Below, piece by piece: positions 24,573 to 37,126 of a stretch of 64,000 nt of DNA. Source of the stretch: Pyronema omphalodes (lineage: Eukaryota; Ascomycota; Pezizomycetes; Pezizales; Pyronemataceae); contig JAJJXM010000009.1 of NCBI GenBank assembly GCA_024516155.1, forward strand, positions 434,001 to 498,000, written 5' to 3'. The notes beneath the pieces are model-generated. The model saw only the letters and a list, made by a program, of their open reading frames with translations. It was not told the DNA's origin and ran no database searches. The translations under genes were made by a program, and so were the position numbers. How positions within the stretch are numbered: position 1 is the stretch's first letter; each line of letters begins with the position of its first letter.

Positions 24573-25301
24573 ATGCTCCGACCGCGCCGTCCTCCAATAC
24601 CACGCCCTTTCTCTCGGCCATCCCACCGCGCATCTCTCCGCCTCTACAGCACTCCCGTGCGCCGTGAATCCAACTCCAACCGCAATGCTCTCCCCGCTAC
24701 ATACTTCCACCCCAACACACCCCGCCGGTTGGAATCTACAAATAATAACAAACCGCCTGATGAGCGTACCTTAGCTCTGGGGAAAACTATCCGTATCCTT
24801 CAAGAACGTATGCCGACGCTATTACAATCCCCTCTACCAACGGAGATTCTGTCGCCGAGTATCAGGCTTCATTTATTCCCTCGTACACACCCCATGCTAC
24901 CGGCGGTTAGTGGTCGGGTGGCATATATTGCGGCTTTATGGACTGCGCCGATCGCGTGGGGGAAGCTACCGGGTGGATCTACAAGGTTGGAGGTGGTTAG
25001 TGAGCGGATGATGGCGGGGGAGAAATTGAGAGTCAGATGGAAGGCGGTTGAAGAACAGGGGAAGAAGGAGTTTGCGGGGATTTTTGAATTTGAGTTTGAT
25101 GAGAAGGGGAGGATAAAGAAACATGTTATTGAGAATATGGAGGAGGATGAAGGAGAGGTTGCTGGTGTGATTACGGTCACTGAGTGGCTGATTCGGAAGG
25201 CAAAGGGTGTACCCACACCGGGTGAAGGCCAATTGGCATGGCAGTGCTCTAGAGTGGAACGTAACAGAGGAAGAAGGAATCAAAATGGGGATGAGCGTTA
25301 A
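24573..25301 (+). CDS. Conserved fungal protein, putative mitochondrial, NTF2-like/DUF2358-like
   Basis: Single-exon frame of 242 residues. The first ~45 residues are rich in Arg, Ser and Pro and lack acidic residues (MLRPRRPPIPRPFSRPS), as in a mitochondrial targeting sequence. The following blocks DERTLALGKTIRILQERMPTL, LPTEILSPSIRLHLFP and VSGRVAYIAALWTAP look like a conserved fungal family of unknown role with a cystatin/NTF2-like fold; this family link is from memory and only moderately sure. The C-terminal half is Glu/Lys-rich and ends RNQNGDER. No membrane segment. Start is the first ATG, preceded by an A/C-rich leader with repeated CAACAAAC. Confidence 0.75.
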   Translation: MLRPRRPPIPRPFSRPSHRASLRLYSTPVRRESNSNRNALPATYFHPNTPRRLESTNNNKPPDERTLALGKTIRILQERMPTLLQSPLPTEILSPSIRLHLFPRTHPMLPAVSGRVAYIAALWTAPIAWGKLPGGSTRLEVVSERMMAGEKLRVRWKAVEEQGKKEFAGIFEFEFDEKGRIKKHVIENMEEDEGEVAGVITVTEWLIRKAKGVPTPGEGQLAWQCSRVERNRGRRNQNGDER

Positions 25302-27870
25302 ATATGATAGGTTGTTTATGGCGTTTATTGGGAGGCTTTTTCATTCATGACTTATGAAAGATGTTGCTAGGAGGTGAGGGGTCTCTCTCTACTCAAGGGT
25401 TTTAATATTTTGCATTGGAGGGCGTTGAGATGATGTTTATGGAGGGTTGTAGTTGTTCTGGTGTTAATGAACTATGTGGATTATGTATATTAGATTTATT
25501 AGAAGATACCTATTTTCAATTTCGTTCGCTCATAAATTTTGTTCAATATTCCAGTGACATCTCAAGCAATGCATATCTTGCATTCATGAATAAGAGTATG
25601 AACCAGCTTCCATTATCCCAAAACCAGTGTTCATCTAAAAATTAGAGGCCGTCATGACGAGATCACGAGCTAAACGTCGATGGCTGGCGAATGCAGTGTG
25701 AGCACCGAGGTACGTCGTGTCGAGGGTTTAGGGCTTTATTGGTTTCATCAAAGGCGGATCAAGCTGTCTGCATCCGAGCGTTGGATACACTTAATTCAAC
25801 TCATCCAATGTTTCGGGAACGTACGTTAAACCTGATATAAGGTGACGCGTCGAGTACTCTCACGACCGTTAAAGCAAGTATCCCATCAAAACAAGACCAC
25901 TAAAGAATTCTTGGATACGATATGAAAACTCATCACAATCAAAAACATAGACTTGACGCAGGCACAGTAAGTACGTCGACGCGGCCGAAGCTTACGCCCA
26001 AGGCATATATATGAAGATCCTGTCTTTTGCCCGGCCGAGAGCTTTTTTACGAGCTGAAAGCGACGTTATTGCATGGTATGTAATCATGCCCGGTGTTATA
26101 GCGTTTAACTCTAGTTTTCCCCAGGTATGGATACGACATCCGGGATACGTTTTCAAGATCACCGGCTTGATAGAAAAAAAAGATGATTTGCGGCTATTTT
26201 TTTCTTCTCGGGATTGCAAAAAAGTAAAACAAATTGTCGGCATAACCACGTCGGTTAGAATGTGACAGAAATATTATGAGGTTAGCTGAATAAAAACTTA
26301 CCCCATCGAAAAGTATTGGCATTCACATTGGTTATGACACCATATGTAAGTGCGTGTGCCGCGTTGTGATAACTCACGTGTCATAGGTTGGTGCTGACCC
26401 AACGACGATCTTGTTTTTTTTTCCTTTTGAATGAGACATTTTGTGGTCTATTTTTGGTGATCGTTGTTTGCCATCCAGCATACATACTTGCATTCTTCAA
26501 CGTATTGGATTTTGGATAAATTGATGACAAATAATTCCTAGGCCCCGTAAAATAAAGGAAAAATATTTTCTTAGTAAACGAGAACGATCATGATCGTTAC
26601 GTTTCAGCTTCGGGCTGCTCATGCGTGTCAATCCGGTGTGGGGATTGGAGAATTAATAGGCGAAAGATCATTGTAATCCTCCCGCTATTATTTCCTGCTA
26701 TTATACATACAGTGGCTGGATCGGCCCCGAGGCGAATTCGCTTACCATTGGACTTGTGCCACCGAGAGAATTCGGTGAGACATTGATGTAACGCCAAGAA
26801 AGAGATTATCATCATGGATTTCCAATTCAAAGAAAGTACGCCGTGCTCGTCAGCTTTGTGAAGCCGATGGATCTTTTGCGAACGTTCAAATCATGCATAC
26901 TTTTTCATCTATGTAGGCAACGATCCACAGTTCAAGTCACGAATAGAGTAGTGCCGTTCACGGCATCCTGTGAACCATGCAATTCATTACACCAATGCTT
27001 TTTCATTTTGAAACAGTGTGCAGACATTCTGCTGTATCATGGACGCGTAATTGTCCTGGATTGAGAACTAATGCGTTATTTTTACGTTCAATACTGGACC
27101 ACGTATCGACTCCGGACGTGGTGAGGCTGTGTTGCCTAAGATACCGAGTAGTTATTTTTAGTCAAATACCTCTCAAAGCCTGAATGTTGGGGATTTGGCA
27201 TAGGTGAAAAACAAATGTAAAAGTTGTGGAATTTATGCGGTCAGTCAGGCGTTCGTGCACTTTCATGGAGTTCAACATGAATCCTGTCTGTCCGTTCTGC
27301 GCTTAATTTGATGATATTTTGTTCACATCATCATTAAATCCTCTTAATTTAATGAGCGTGCGCTCGTTTAACACATTGCGTTACCCATAATAAGCGTCTA
27401 GATCATCAGTCGTAGGTTACTTTATAGACTGACGAAGTTCCCCCATCGCCACAACCATATCCCCATCGACTGAAACATTTCCAAGGTACGTATGGCGGTG
27501 GTACAACTCCATAGGCTGGATGTGGGTCCGAAGGCGCATTCATGCGTGCAGAATTGCCCACAGAAGGCGCAATTCTGCAAGGCAAACACGCGGGATCTTC
27601 TGCCAAGAACGCCGATTATTCCGGAAGCAGTTCAGCATAACCTGTATCGTTATTCTTCATTCCAATGGCTTCAATGCGATCTGAATCAACACTCGTATGG
27701 AGCGATGACCTAAAAGCTTATGGCGAGACGTATATAACCCTCCTTGCAGTTCGGCCGTTGGAAAATCAATCGTGTGAACTGCTACCACTTTTCATCAGCT
27801 CAAACACTCGTTTCTTCGAAAGTTACATCTCCAAACCTCCTCGTCCTCAGTCCAGCTTTAATCAACAATC
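25302..27870. other. Intergenic, no gene seen; promoter of the GPI-protein gene at its end
   Basis: Short frames only. GC and CpG content vary. The last ~150 bases form the promoter and 5' UTR of the downstream gene. Confidence 0.5.
27731..27737 (+). promoter_or_regulatory. TATA box of the GPI-anchored protein gene
   Basis: TATATAA lies 134 bases before the start codon; a CCAAT word occurs about 70 bases further upstream (27,660-27,664). A strong TATA box fits a regulated, highly expressed secreted protein. Confidence 0.55.
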
Positions 27871-28753
27871 ATGCTGTTCTCCGCACTCATTACGCTCTCG
27901 GTGGCTAGCCTTGGTTATGCCTTGCCCCAGTAAGACCTCCAGTCACATATTCACCTACTCAGACTGACACCTTTGCAGAAATCAGCAGCAAAGCGGCGCT
28001 GGAGGAGGACCAGATGCAGCATACTCTTCCCTTATCTCCAAATACTCGACGGTGTCTGGATTCAGTCAATTCTCCTCAGGGCTTCAGGCTCAGCTCATGG
28101 GTTACGTCATGACCCAGACATTTGTACAAGATCAGGCCGAGCTTGCTAAGGCCACCGACCCTGCTGTGGTTGCTACCAACCCCGCCTTGCAATCCATGGG
28201 CATGGAGATCAACACCATGATCAACCAATATCTTGCCGCGGACACAAATCTTGCTCCTTCCGCCAAGCAGTCATTGGCAAGCGACCTCGCTAGTATCATG
28301 AGTCAAACTGCTGCTCCGGCTCCTACCGATGCTTCTACACCTTCCAATGCTCCTGCGCCGGCTGGTACTGCCTCTGGTGCTCCCGAGCCCACTGGAACTG
28401 GTGAAAGTGAGACCGAGGCGTCTGGTGCCCCGAGTGACGTCCCAGGAGAGTCCGAGTCAGGTGCTGGAGATGATGTTCCTTCACCAACGGCAGCTCCGGC
28501 TCCCTCGGGAAGTGAAGCTGCTGCACCCACCGATTCTGCACCCGCGGATCAGGCATCTAATGCACCTTCACCTTCAGGATCTGATGTGCCCTCACCAAGT
28601 GACTCATCTACCCCCACTGATACTGGTGCTGCTTCTTCAGCCTCACCTGCAGACCTCGCACAGCAGACTACGAATGAGGCAAACAGATTGGGAATGTTGT
28701 CTTTGTCGGGTGTCGCGGCGGGTATGGTCGCGGTGTTGGCTATTGCTTTGTAA
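27871..28753 (+). CDS. Secreted GPI-anchored, Ser/Ala/Pro-rich cell-surface protein
   Basis: Two exons, 27871-27929 and 27979-28753 (49-nt intron, donor GTAAGA, acceptor TGCAG), giving 277 residues. Exon 1 encodes a classic signal peptide (MLFSALITLSVASLGYALPQ). Residues 20-110 form a small helical domain (VSGFSQFSSGLQAQLMGYVM ... LASDLASIMSQTAAP). Residues 110-250 are a Ser/Thr/Pro/Ala mucin-like stretch with repeated PSPSGS, SGAP and PTDS words, likely O-mannosylated. The protein ends in a hydrophobic tail (LSLSGVAAGMVAVLAIAL) without following charge, as in GPI-anchor signals, with Asn/Ser residues suitable as the attachment site just before it. Function is unknown; such proteins decorate fungal walls. 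Confidence 0.85.
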
Positions 28754-31700
28754 GTTTGATGGGAAATGGGTAATGATTGGTATGAATTGAAATGAAATGT
28801 AATCATGAATGGTGGATTTAATGCTGTGGATGATGGCTATGCATGCAGGATATTGGGCAATCATTGGTTGTTGCAGTTGATATGGATACAAATTAATATG
28901 ATTCGCAAGTTCCACTTACCAAATCACAACCTCAAAAGTTGTGCGTGCATCCATTCACATTGCTACAAAGAACTTTCTGGCGGGAAAGCTACGTACTGTA
29001 GTATCTCTTTCGGGATTTTACCCAGGGCAGCAAGACGTGATTTCATTGGCTGCTGATATCTTACATTTGAGAGAATACTCGGACATTCCCCATCATCCGG
29101 TCGAAATATCCGAGTGATTCTGTTATGATTGCGAGTGATAATGGGTGCCATAAACTGAGCAAACGATAATACAATTTGGACATGCGTCTATGGTACTTGC
29201 ATCATTAATTCGTCGTTCCAGAAGGACCTTACCACGAGCTGTTGGTCAAGACGTATACACACAATCTAAGGAAGTTTGAAGCACACAGATGTTCTATCTG
29301 CCTTCCTATAATTATGACTGAATCCTGTTTTCCTTGCTTTCGTTTCTGGTTGCGGATAATAATTTACAATGATGTCTATCCCAGGTAGATTGCATTGATG
29401 GTTCTTCTGTGTTATTTGATTCTTGTTTCTTAATTAATATCCTTATCGTTGTATTCTTCTGAATCCCTTGTAATCATGCTTTATATTTACCGGTTACTTA
29501 TATCATAACGACGCCTCATCATGACATCTTCTACCATGGCCTCATATCCGAAAGCATACATCTGTTTCCTCTGCCATATTCGCGCATTGTGACGTCAAAC
29601 GTTTAGTTACAAACTCATCCACGTGCTCAAACCCCCTGGCCCTGTCTCTTCAAAGCTCACAAAAATCACATTATACCGAAGTAAGAGAAGCAATAAAGAG
29701 GAAAGAGGAGTAAGCAACAGGAAAAGACAACGAACAAGGTTTCTTTCTTTATTTTTTTTATTTTAAAGAATATGTTTGACCACAGAATAAAGAAGAAGTC
29801 ATTCCCTTAAAAGATGAGGTACAGTAGCTTTGGAAACTCAGGAGAAGATTATGTATAGTAGAATAATACTGTAATGGGACTTGAGAGAAACTTATGAAGA
29901 TACAGGAATCACATGACCTTAATCATGACCAGGTATAATCTAACAACATACAACAACGTTGAATACAGAATGCATGGAAATGGCAATAATCAATCATCAA
30001 TCATCAATCATGACTACATTCCAAGCAAGCCTAATAGTACTACACCAGATCAGATTGTCGAGTAAAACCACGTGAAACACTGGAACAGTGAAAGAATAAA
30101 AGCCCCAAAGTTTAAAGAAGATATACGATGCAACGAAAAAAGCAAAAGAAAAGAGAAAGAAGCTTTCCAAAAAAAGCTACAATCTAGAATCAATGAAAGA
30201 ATGGCCGGGAAAATACAAATTTATATTACCAATAAAAAAAACGCAGGCATATATTTCCTAGAAAACAATCTCACAGTAGAAGGAGTGGACATGATGTAGA
30301 ATGACTGAAGAACACGGTAACATATATTAGACACACAATATCATGGCTCATTATTATTATTCCTATGGCTTACAAATTCAAATTGTTCTGCTACAGTATC
30401 AGAAAGTATGGTTCACTGCAGTTTTGAATCGCATGTTATAACAGTTTATCACTCGCTTTCCGGATTGGGCAGCTGCATGGATCTCGCTCCCATATAGGAA
30501 CTTGCATAACTCCCAAATTACCTGTGCCTTTACCTTATGCAGTGACATGTGTCCTTACTCCGGTTAAGTGTCGAGGTGATTGAAAACTGCGTTATACATG
30601 TAGTATGGGTTAGGCAAGTACAAGAGTTCGGGATTGGTAAGTACGGATGAAGGATCAGTATATGATTGAAATGGGGAGGATACGGAATACTACTGAAATA
30701 TATTGAGTCATTGACACAATCTTGGTACGCAATAAGGGTCTTGCAACTGATGAGGGTTCCACTTCCTGTTAGATAAAGTTTCTGATGGTCTGCAGACGTA
30801 CTGACTTCTGCTTCTCCTGCAGTATTCTAGAATCTAGATGAGTCACTCAATACCTACCCTATTCTCTAGACCCACTTTCTTACTGCCCCAATATGCAATA
30901 TCTCGGGATCCCCTACTGTATGTTCGCTGAACCAGTTGGATTCGTATCTGTTCCATGGTTTTTCCATGATACCAAATTTCAATCATCTCTCAAATCCTCT
31001 CTTTCACACTTCACCATTTTCTCCGGCATATAGTTTGCAGTGAACATGTTGGGATATCTGCCAGATATCTCTACGCTCCCGGACTTTGTTTAATGTGACG
31101 TTACCACGCTGTATCAGACAATAACATCCTCTATCCTGCTTGAGGCTATTTATTCAACGACATAGGTTTGAACGTTTTTCTTCCACGTTCTAACTTTAGA
31201 CTTGGATAAGTGGGAAGATGAACTTATTCAACTTGAGACGTGATACAGAGCTCTCTGAATCCATAAACGTTCTTGCATGGATTTCACCAACTATGCCTGA
31301 GCCTTCATGTCGTGATATGACATCTTCCGAGTTAATAAATACTCTATTGCTAACGTTATTCTACCATTGATCCTGAAAATCTATAGAAGCTATCCTGAAT
31401 AATAGCGTTAATACAGAAAATATAACCCTGAGATATATTAACCTATGGAAGAAGGAGTGAGTACAAGAACCAGAATTCCGTTAGGTTTTAATCTTTTTGA
31501 GCTTTAATCTTCAGCACTTTAGGTCAACCAACTGCCAATAGTTATCTAAGTACCATGAAAAGGACTGTACCCAATGCTTCTGTTATATTGCTACGGCTCT
31601 CATATTCTCCATTTCACTGATCCCTTTAAACTGAGCCTACATAATTTGATATCAAACCATGCCGAGCCGGTATCGAAGTTTGTTTTTCGGAACATCCTGT

Positions 31701-32322
31701 TATGATGCGCGAGGTTCATAGCATACACCAACGTTCATTCATCACAGTTGCTGTCAGTGCCACTGAACATCTTTGTAATGTTGTCTTCGAAAAGGTGTTG
31801 TTGTACAAATCATTGCAAAGTTATTCACATTCCCAATATTCAAAGCTCGTTACTGCTTTCAGTTTTGAGGCATATCCGGAACTTCTGGGGCCGTGTGCAA
31901 CTGGCCAGATTTGGCAGCACGATCCAGAGTAGCAATACCCCTAGCATGAACAATATGCAACACAGGAGCCCAGATCCATAACCTTTCGAAAGACGGCAAT
32001 CTGAAAAAAAAAATAATCGGCCGTGAAATTTTAAGTTACCGAATGCGTGAAAAGTCGCTTTCAAGACATTTCATGTGTCATTTTCAGTTATACAAGTCTC
32101 AGTCCATGGCCACAGCAATCACTTCAACAGCCAATCAGGGGCCATAAATCGAAATTTTCACCAATAGTCATTGAGCTTCGAACGCGCTGTATCTGCTAAT
32201 AAACTTTTGATAGATAGAAAGCTAAGTAGATAGAAGACAAATTATAAGAAAAATCGGTATTAAAATTCGCTTTTTGAATATCCTGTGCGCTTGAATGACA
32301 CATAACTACCTCCGAAAACGTC
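28754..32322. other. Intergenic, AT-rich, no gene seen
   Basis: Three and a half kilobases between two convergent genes. Only short, unbiased frames; a small tandem ATCAATC occurs at about 29,990-30,010. Nothing recognisable. Confidence 0.5.
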
Positions 32323-33036
32323 CTAATTGTCCCTAATATATCCAGGCGGTTCCCATAAGAAAACACCGCCTTGCTCGTTTTCCCAGTCTCCCAGCTTATT
32401 TTTGAACCTTTGAAGCAACACAAATCCTAACCTTCGATATAGAGCCTCTCCTTCAGGGCTGGCCTCTAGCCCTACCACAACCCCCTCAACCTCCGCTCTT
32501 TCCAAAACAACCCTCATTAATCTGGACCCTACTCCACGCTTCTGATGCCCTGGCGATACCACTAAGCTCTGCACATACCACATTCTTTTATACTCAGCCC
32601 AGTAGTCATCCTCCTCGAGTATTTTCTCCCATTCCTTTGCCGCAACCGGGTCCACAGAGCGATCTTTAAACATCCATGAATCCCAGAACTCTCGAATGGT
32701 GACAATCGGTTGAAGAACTCGTAGCGACCAAGTAGATTGTTGGGCGATCAATTCCAGCGCCGGGGGATCGCAACCGAAGCGAAGGAATTGAGCATAGCCG
32801 ATCGGATTTCCGGTGGCGGAGTCAATTGCGAGAAATGTGACGTTCCTTGCGGAAGCCATTCGACGGCGAATTCGACGCTCACATGAGTAGATGTAGTCGC
32901 TGACGAAAGTGAACACGTATGGCGAGAGGAATTTTGTAAGGCCGGAGTGTAGGTGAGCGGTGGCGCCCAGCGAGGCCATAGCCGAGATGTCGGAGAGCTG
33001 GGCGCGGCGGATAGTAATGTCCATTGGGCGAGGCAT
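32323..33036 (-). CDS. GNAT-family N-acetyltransferase
   Basis: Single-exon frame of 237 residues. The fold is recognisable from beta-1/alpha-1 at the start (DITIRRAQLSDISAMASL), the core strand with WYVQSLVVSPGHQKRGVGSR (about residues 153-172), where Q/R-x-x-G-x-G/A binds the acetyl-CoA pyrophosphate, and the C-terminal GEALYRRLGFVLLQRF typical of the family's last strands. It resembles the fungal group with an unknown small-molecule substrate; transfer of acetyl from acetyl-CoA to an amine is the expected reaction, but the acceptor cannot be read from sequence. The first ATG was chosen; a second Met at residue 5 is possible. Confidence 0.9.
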   Translation of the reverse strand: MPRPMDITIRRAQLSDISAMASLGATAHLHSGLTKFLSPYVFTFVSDYIYSCERRIRRRMASARNVTFLAIDSATGNPIGYAQFLRFGCDPPALELIAQQSTWSLRVLQPIVTIREFWDSWMFKDRSVDPVAAKEWEKILEEDDYWAEYKRMWYVQSLVVSPGHQKRGVGSRLMRVVLERAEVEGVVVGLEASPEGEALYRRLGFVLLQRFKNKLGDWENEQGGVFLWEPPGYIRDN

Positions 33037-33684
33037 TGTTGTTGAAAATAGCTAGCTAGGAGCTACAAAAGCTACCTGAAGCTACTGATGGTGAAGTGTT
33101 TTATGAACATCGCGATGAAAAATACTTATGGTGAGTCAAGGTAAAATCGGGATACGAGGTCTAGGGTTTTCCGTATGTATTTAGAAGGTCGTACAGACTC
33201 CCATTCATCCGGTGTTGTCCGCCGGGCATGTTTTGATTTCGTTTGGAAGATAAGGCATGAGGCGGCGAAGATTAGCTATCGGGCTGTCGATATCATGCAT
33301 CCCGAGCTGCCTTTAGTTATCGTTGGGAAGCTGACTGACATGTGATAATAACGATCAACTATGTGCTTTGTTACCCGGGGGGGTGGTAACCCGGTGTCCT
33401 GCCGGAGCTGGCATAAAGCAACACATCATAAGGTATCACGCATATTATCACAGTTTCGAAGATATTTGTATTCAAGCCTGGCACAGCTTATGTGTTCTAC
33501 ACTGGTCATGTATGACGATATGTGATGAAAAAATCAAAAATGGTAGTGAGAACGAAATTTTGACAACAAAGCCAATCCGCACACCGAAACGATAACAGGT
33601 GCAATTCTGATTCTGGAGTCTTGACCTGCACCTCATCACCACTTGGTCAATCAACGGTACATGATAAGCGTTTCCGAATTTTAT

Positions 33685-33968
33685 CTATACTTTTGTGGTT
33701 AGAGGATGTAAAAGGTCTAAGTCGACCCAATATTTCTTGATTCCGTTTCCTCGGCCTTCCGAAAAGGCTTCCTGCGTTGCGGAAAAAAACCAACCCGTAT
33801 TATCGTATGTGTTAGAGCCTCCTATGCCGTAGAATTGCCGCCAGGACGATGCAGTACCATTGTATAATGCACTTCTATATTCACCGGGAATCACTCGAGT
33901 AAATTCGCAATTGTTCGACGCCAATCCGCTGTAGATAGCCGAGATTGTATTGGTGTTACGGATCTAAG
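33685..33968 (-). pseudogene. Possible last exon of an eroded secreted-protein gene
   Basis: On the minus strand, after an acceptor-like CCTTAG at about 33,969, an open stretch of some 90 codons reads IRNTNTISAIYSGLASNNCE and onward to a stop at 33,685, with a balanced composition rich in Gly, Asn, Tyr and Trp (e.g. TASSWRQFYGIGGSN) typical of extracellular proteins. Upstream on the same strand a second protein-like stretch (about 34,110-34,260, containing SSHGGEYHMAESSGPEG) lies in another frame and is broken by stops. No start with a signal peptide could be joined cleanly, so this may be a pseudogene or a gene with introns I cannot resolve. I do not recognise the family. Confidence 0.3.
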
Positions 33969-34835
33969 GACAAGATATTATAGCATAACACCAAATCATC
34001 TGTTCACTGCGAAATCGACGAGATAAACATGCTTATCAGAATCATAGGTGAATAGGCAGAAAATATCTTATCTAGTGTGTAAAACGAAATTAACCAGCTT
34101 AACGAAAATGTAAAACTCTAGAACATGAAGGTATCTCAAATATTATTCCTTCTGGTCCACTAGATTCCGCCATATGATATTCGCCCCCATGACTTGAATC
34201 AGAATCATTACGGATCTGTTTTGGACGGCATATAACCAGCACCGGTGTCAAATCACATGTATCTCAGTCCCCAGAAATTGATTCCTGTGCTTCCCGATAT
34301 ATCTTTGAAATTCTATAGCTTTGCAGTGGGAATAAAAGACTTTCTAGTAACTATAGGCTGATTGAGCAGGGATTATATACCTGCATTGATTGTCACAACT
34401 AAGTAACATCGAAACAGCGGACGCTCTCATGGGCACGCAATGTTGTGTGCAGAGGTTTGTGAAAGAAACCCAACTTTCAATCCCGCCTATGAGACCATTG
34501 ATCCTTTAATCCTTTAATCCTTTAATCCTTTAATCCTTTAATCCATCCATACCTTCAACAAGCGCTACATACCAAGTACCAACACAATGGCAAGCACGTT
34601 CCATATTCTCCGGCCCGGTGTATAAATCCAGCCTACAACCGTGCTAAACAACCCCATCATGAATTCGCACTCCGTGAGTCCATATTAACATATCGCAATC
34701 ATGAGATATCACTTATGATGCATCCACAATGAAAAAATAATTACACAACATATGTTTCGGTGGTGATAGTATTACAGAAACTTAGTTTGAAAGATTAGGC
34801 GATTTTTCTAGGTAGCTTGTATCACCAAAACCAGT

Positions 34836-34856
34836 GGGGGGGGGGGGGGGGGGGGG
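34836..34856 (+). repeat. Homopolymer run of 21 G
   Basis: Uninterrupted G run in intergenic DNA. Confidence 0.95.
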
Positions 34857-36478
34857 TTAACTATTTTTTCTGCCCTGTGTGGGTCGACTCTTTATGTCTC
34901 AATCAGTGTATGATTAATGAATAAATAAATAAATAAACACATAAACATCTAATTACTACAGCATTAGATTCACCATATCCGATATCCCATTCTCGTGTTG
35001 ACAAAGCAGCCTGTCAACTGGAGTGGGGTCCGGTACCATAAATATAGAGCATTTCACTTCGATATCCAAGGATCAATCATCAGGTTACCTGTGGTATCAA
35101 CACGGTAATGAAATCCATAAACAATATACCAGCTATCGAAGGAATGTTGTATATATTTTCACCGAATGTATGCATGCATCGTACATATGTAACATTAGGA
35201 TCGACATATAGTTCACTGATCATAGTAAAGAAGCCCCAGCAAAGCGGCAAAGAAGCAAAGCGGCAAAGAAGCAAAGCGGCAAAGCAGCGTATGGAATATC
35301 TGATTACCGTCCAATTCCTCTTATAACTCGAAAAAACAGTGAAGCACTAAACGATAAGATTATTTTATCTACCGAATGATATCTTATATTACAGAAGGTA
35401 GGTGGTAAAAAATAATTCATATGCTTGATCATTATAAAACCATTACTTAACCATTTTTAGAACATCCCGAAGCAGTCCGGCTGGAACAATATAGATCAAG
35501 CTTAATCAATAAACCATCATCAACAAACCATCACAACTATCCACCACAACTATCCACATCATAGACACCATCTTCACCTAGTTCATGATATCGTTTACAT
35601 CCTCAGATTTCGGGGCTAGTTAAATAGTTTCATGAAGCTATGTTATATCTGTACATGTCTATCAGTAGTGACGCCTTGTGACTGGTGATTGGTGACTGGT
35701 GATCAAACCCTGACGATCTAGCTGCGAGAGCCCCGACCCCGGGAAGATAAGGAAGCCTGGGGATTGGGGACTGGGTATGAGGATGCTAGATGGTGATTAG
35801 AGTTAATGATAATGACGTTTTGGCAGGTCTAGATTGCAACGTAACTTGCAAGTATGGTATGGGGTGTATAGTGTGTAAGCTACATGATGTCATTTCAGGT
35901 CCGGGATGGGATGTTGAGATGCTTGATGTTGGATGCTGGGGATTTGGGAAGGATGGACTGTGGACTGTGGAGGTTGGATTAAGGTTTTTGGGTTGATTAT
36001 GTTCAGACGTTCACTGTATAGAGATGATGTCTTTGCAACCTTGTGACCTTATCAATTTTTGGTTGTTCGGCTTTACAGCCCTGCGGCTTCACAGCCTTAC
36101 GACCTCAAGCCTTATGCACATTATCCCAGAGCCCGATATAATGGATATCATAGATCTCTGATTCTTCTATAGTACCAGAGCTTTCTTCACCAACAAATCC
36201 GCAGATACATATTTACAAGAATATCAAGAAGGGAGATACAATATACCGGCTGCGTACTACATCTGCGCAGAGCATCTTGATGAACAATCAACCTAACCAA
36301 CCATAACGCCGTCCCATCATATCATCCGACCACTTGTGCCATCCGACCAAGTATCTTCCCGTAACTTCCCATAATCACATTACCATTGTATTCCCATTCC
36401 CATTCCCGTTCCATTCCATCATTACTTAACAAGTCGTGTTTCTCTCTGACTGCCAGTTGGGTATTTATTACTGGCGTA

Positions 36479-37126
36479 CTAACAGCATCCTCCACCTTGC
36501 TTTCCTGTTCTTTCTTCAATGCCCATACTTGGTTTTCCGGTATTTCTTTTAACGCCGCTCCTCTTATCCCCTAAATCGTAGACTCCCTTTTCAATATTCA
36601 AACCAATCTGTTCCGCAACCTTCAAAAACGCCTCTTCAACCTGATCACCAGTTTTGGCACTCGTCTCCACCGCCGCAGCAATCTTATTATCCCTTGCCCA
36701 TTGTTCCGCCTCCTCTTTCGTAACCTGTCTTTTTGCTTCCAAATCCGATTTATTCCCGACCAAGATAACCGCGATCTGTTCATCCGATTCCACCGTGCCT
36801 CTTAATTCCTCCAACCAATCTGTAGCATGTTCAAAAGTTTCCCTTCTGGTAATATCATAAACCAATAACGCTCCAGTAGCGCCACGGAAATAAGATTTTG
36901 TGACAGATCGGTAACATTCTTGGCCGGCTGTATCCCAGATTTGTAGTTTTATAGCTTTCCCGGAGGAGAGAGGAATAATCCGGAAATCGAACTGAACTCC
37001 AACTGTTACGTCGGGTGTCGGGTCGAAACGTGATTCGCAGAGTCGGATGGTTAAGGATGACTTGCCGCAGCCTGAGTCGCCGATGTTGACGATTTTGGCT
37101 ATGTAGTCATATGGGGGGTTCGGCAT
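36479..37126 (-). CDS. Rab-family small GTPase (Rab2/Rab4/Rab14-like)
   Basis: Intronless, 215 residues. All G-motifs are present: P-loop GDSGCGKS (16-23), switch I threonine in DVTVGV (Thr41), WDTAGQE (64-70, catalytic Gln69 present), NKSD (125-128) and ETSAK (154-158). The RabF-like KSYFRGATGALLVYDIT and the C-terminal GGGCC, a geranylgeranylation site, show that it is a Rab rather than Ras or Rho. Switch I (DPTPDVTVGVQFDFRI) resembles the Rab2/4/14 branch, but the subfamily is uncertain. Such GTPases direct vesicle tethering between Golgi and endosomes. The first ATG gives MPNPPYDYIAKIVNIGDS, the normal short lead-in. Transcribed divergently from the PNS1-like gene two kilobases away. Confidence 0.93.
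   Translation of the reverse strand: MPNPPYDYIAKIVNIGDSGCGKSSLTIRLCESRFDPTPDVTVGVQFDFRIIPLSSGKAIKLQIWDTAGQECYRSVTKSYFRGATGALLVYDITRRETFEHATDWLEELRGTVESDEQIAVILVGNKSDLEAKRQVTKEEAEQWARDNKIAAAVETSAKTGDQVEEAFLKVAEQIGLNIEKGVYDLGDKRSGVKRNTGKPSMGIEERTGKQGGGCC

Larger units (their letters stand above)
33037..36478. other. Intergenic region with short tandem repeats and one possible eroded gene
   Basis: Apart from the possible relic on the minus strand around 33.7-34.0 kb (listed separately), nothing coding is seen. It holds an 8-bp tandem (CCTTTAAT, five copies, about 34,503-34,543), a 21-G run, and a tandem of GCAAAGCGGCAAAGAA words at 35,238-35,288. Confidence 0.5.

Noticed and set aside
30072..30299. 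75-codon Lys-rich frame
   Set aside because: A-rich DNA gives Lys-rich frames by chance; no motif or context.
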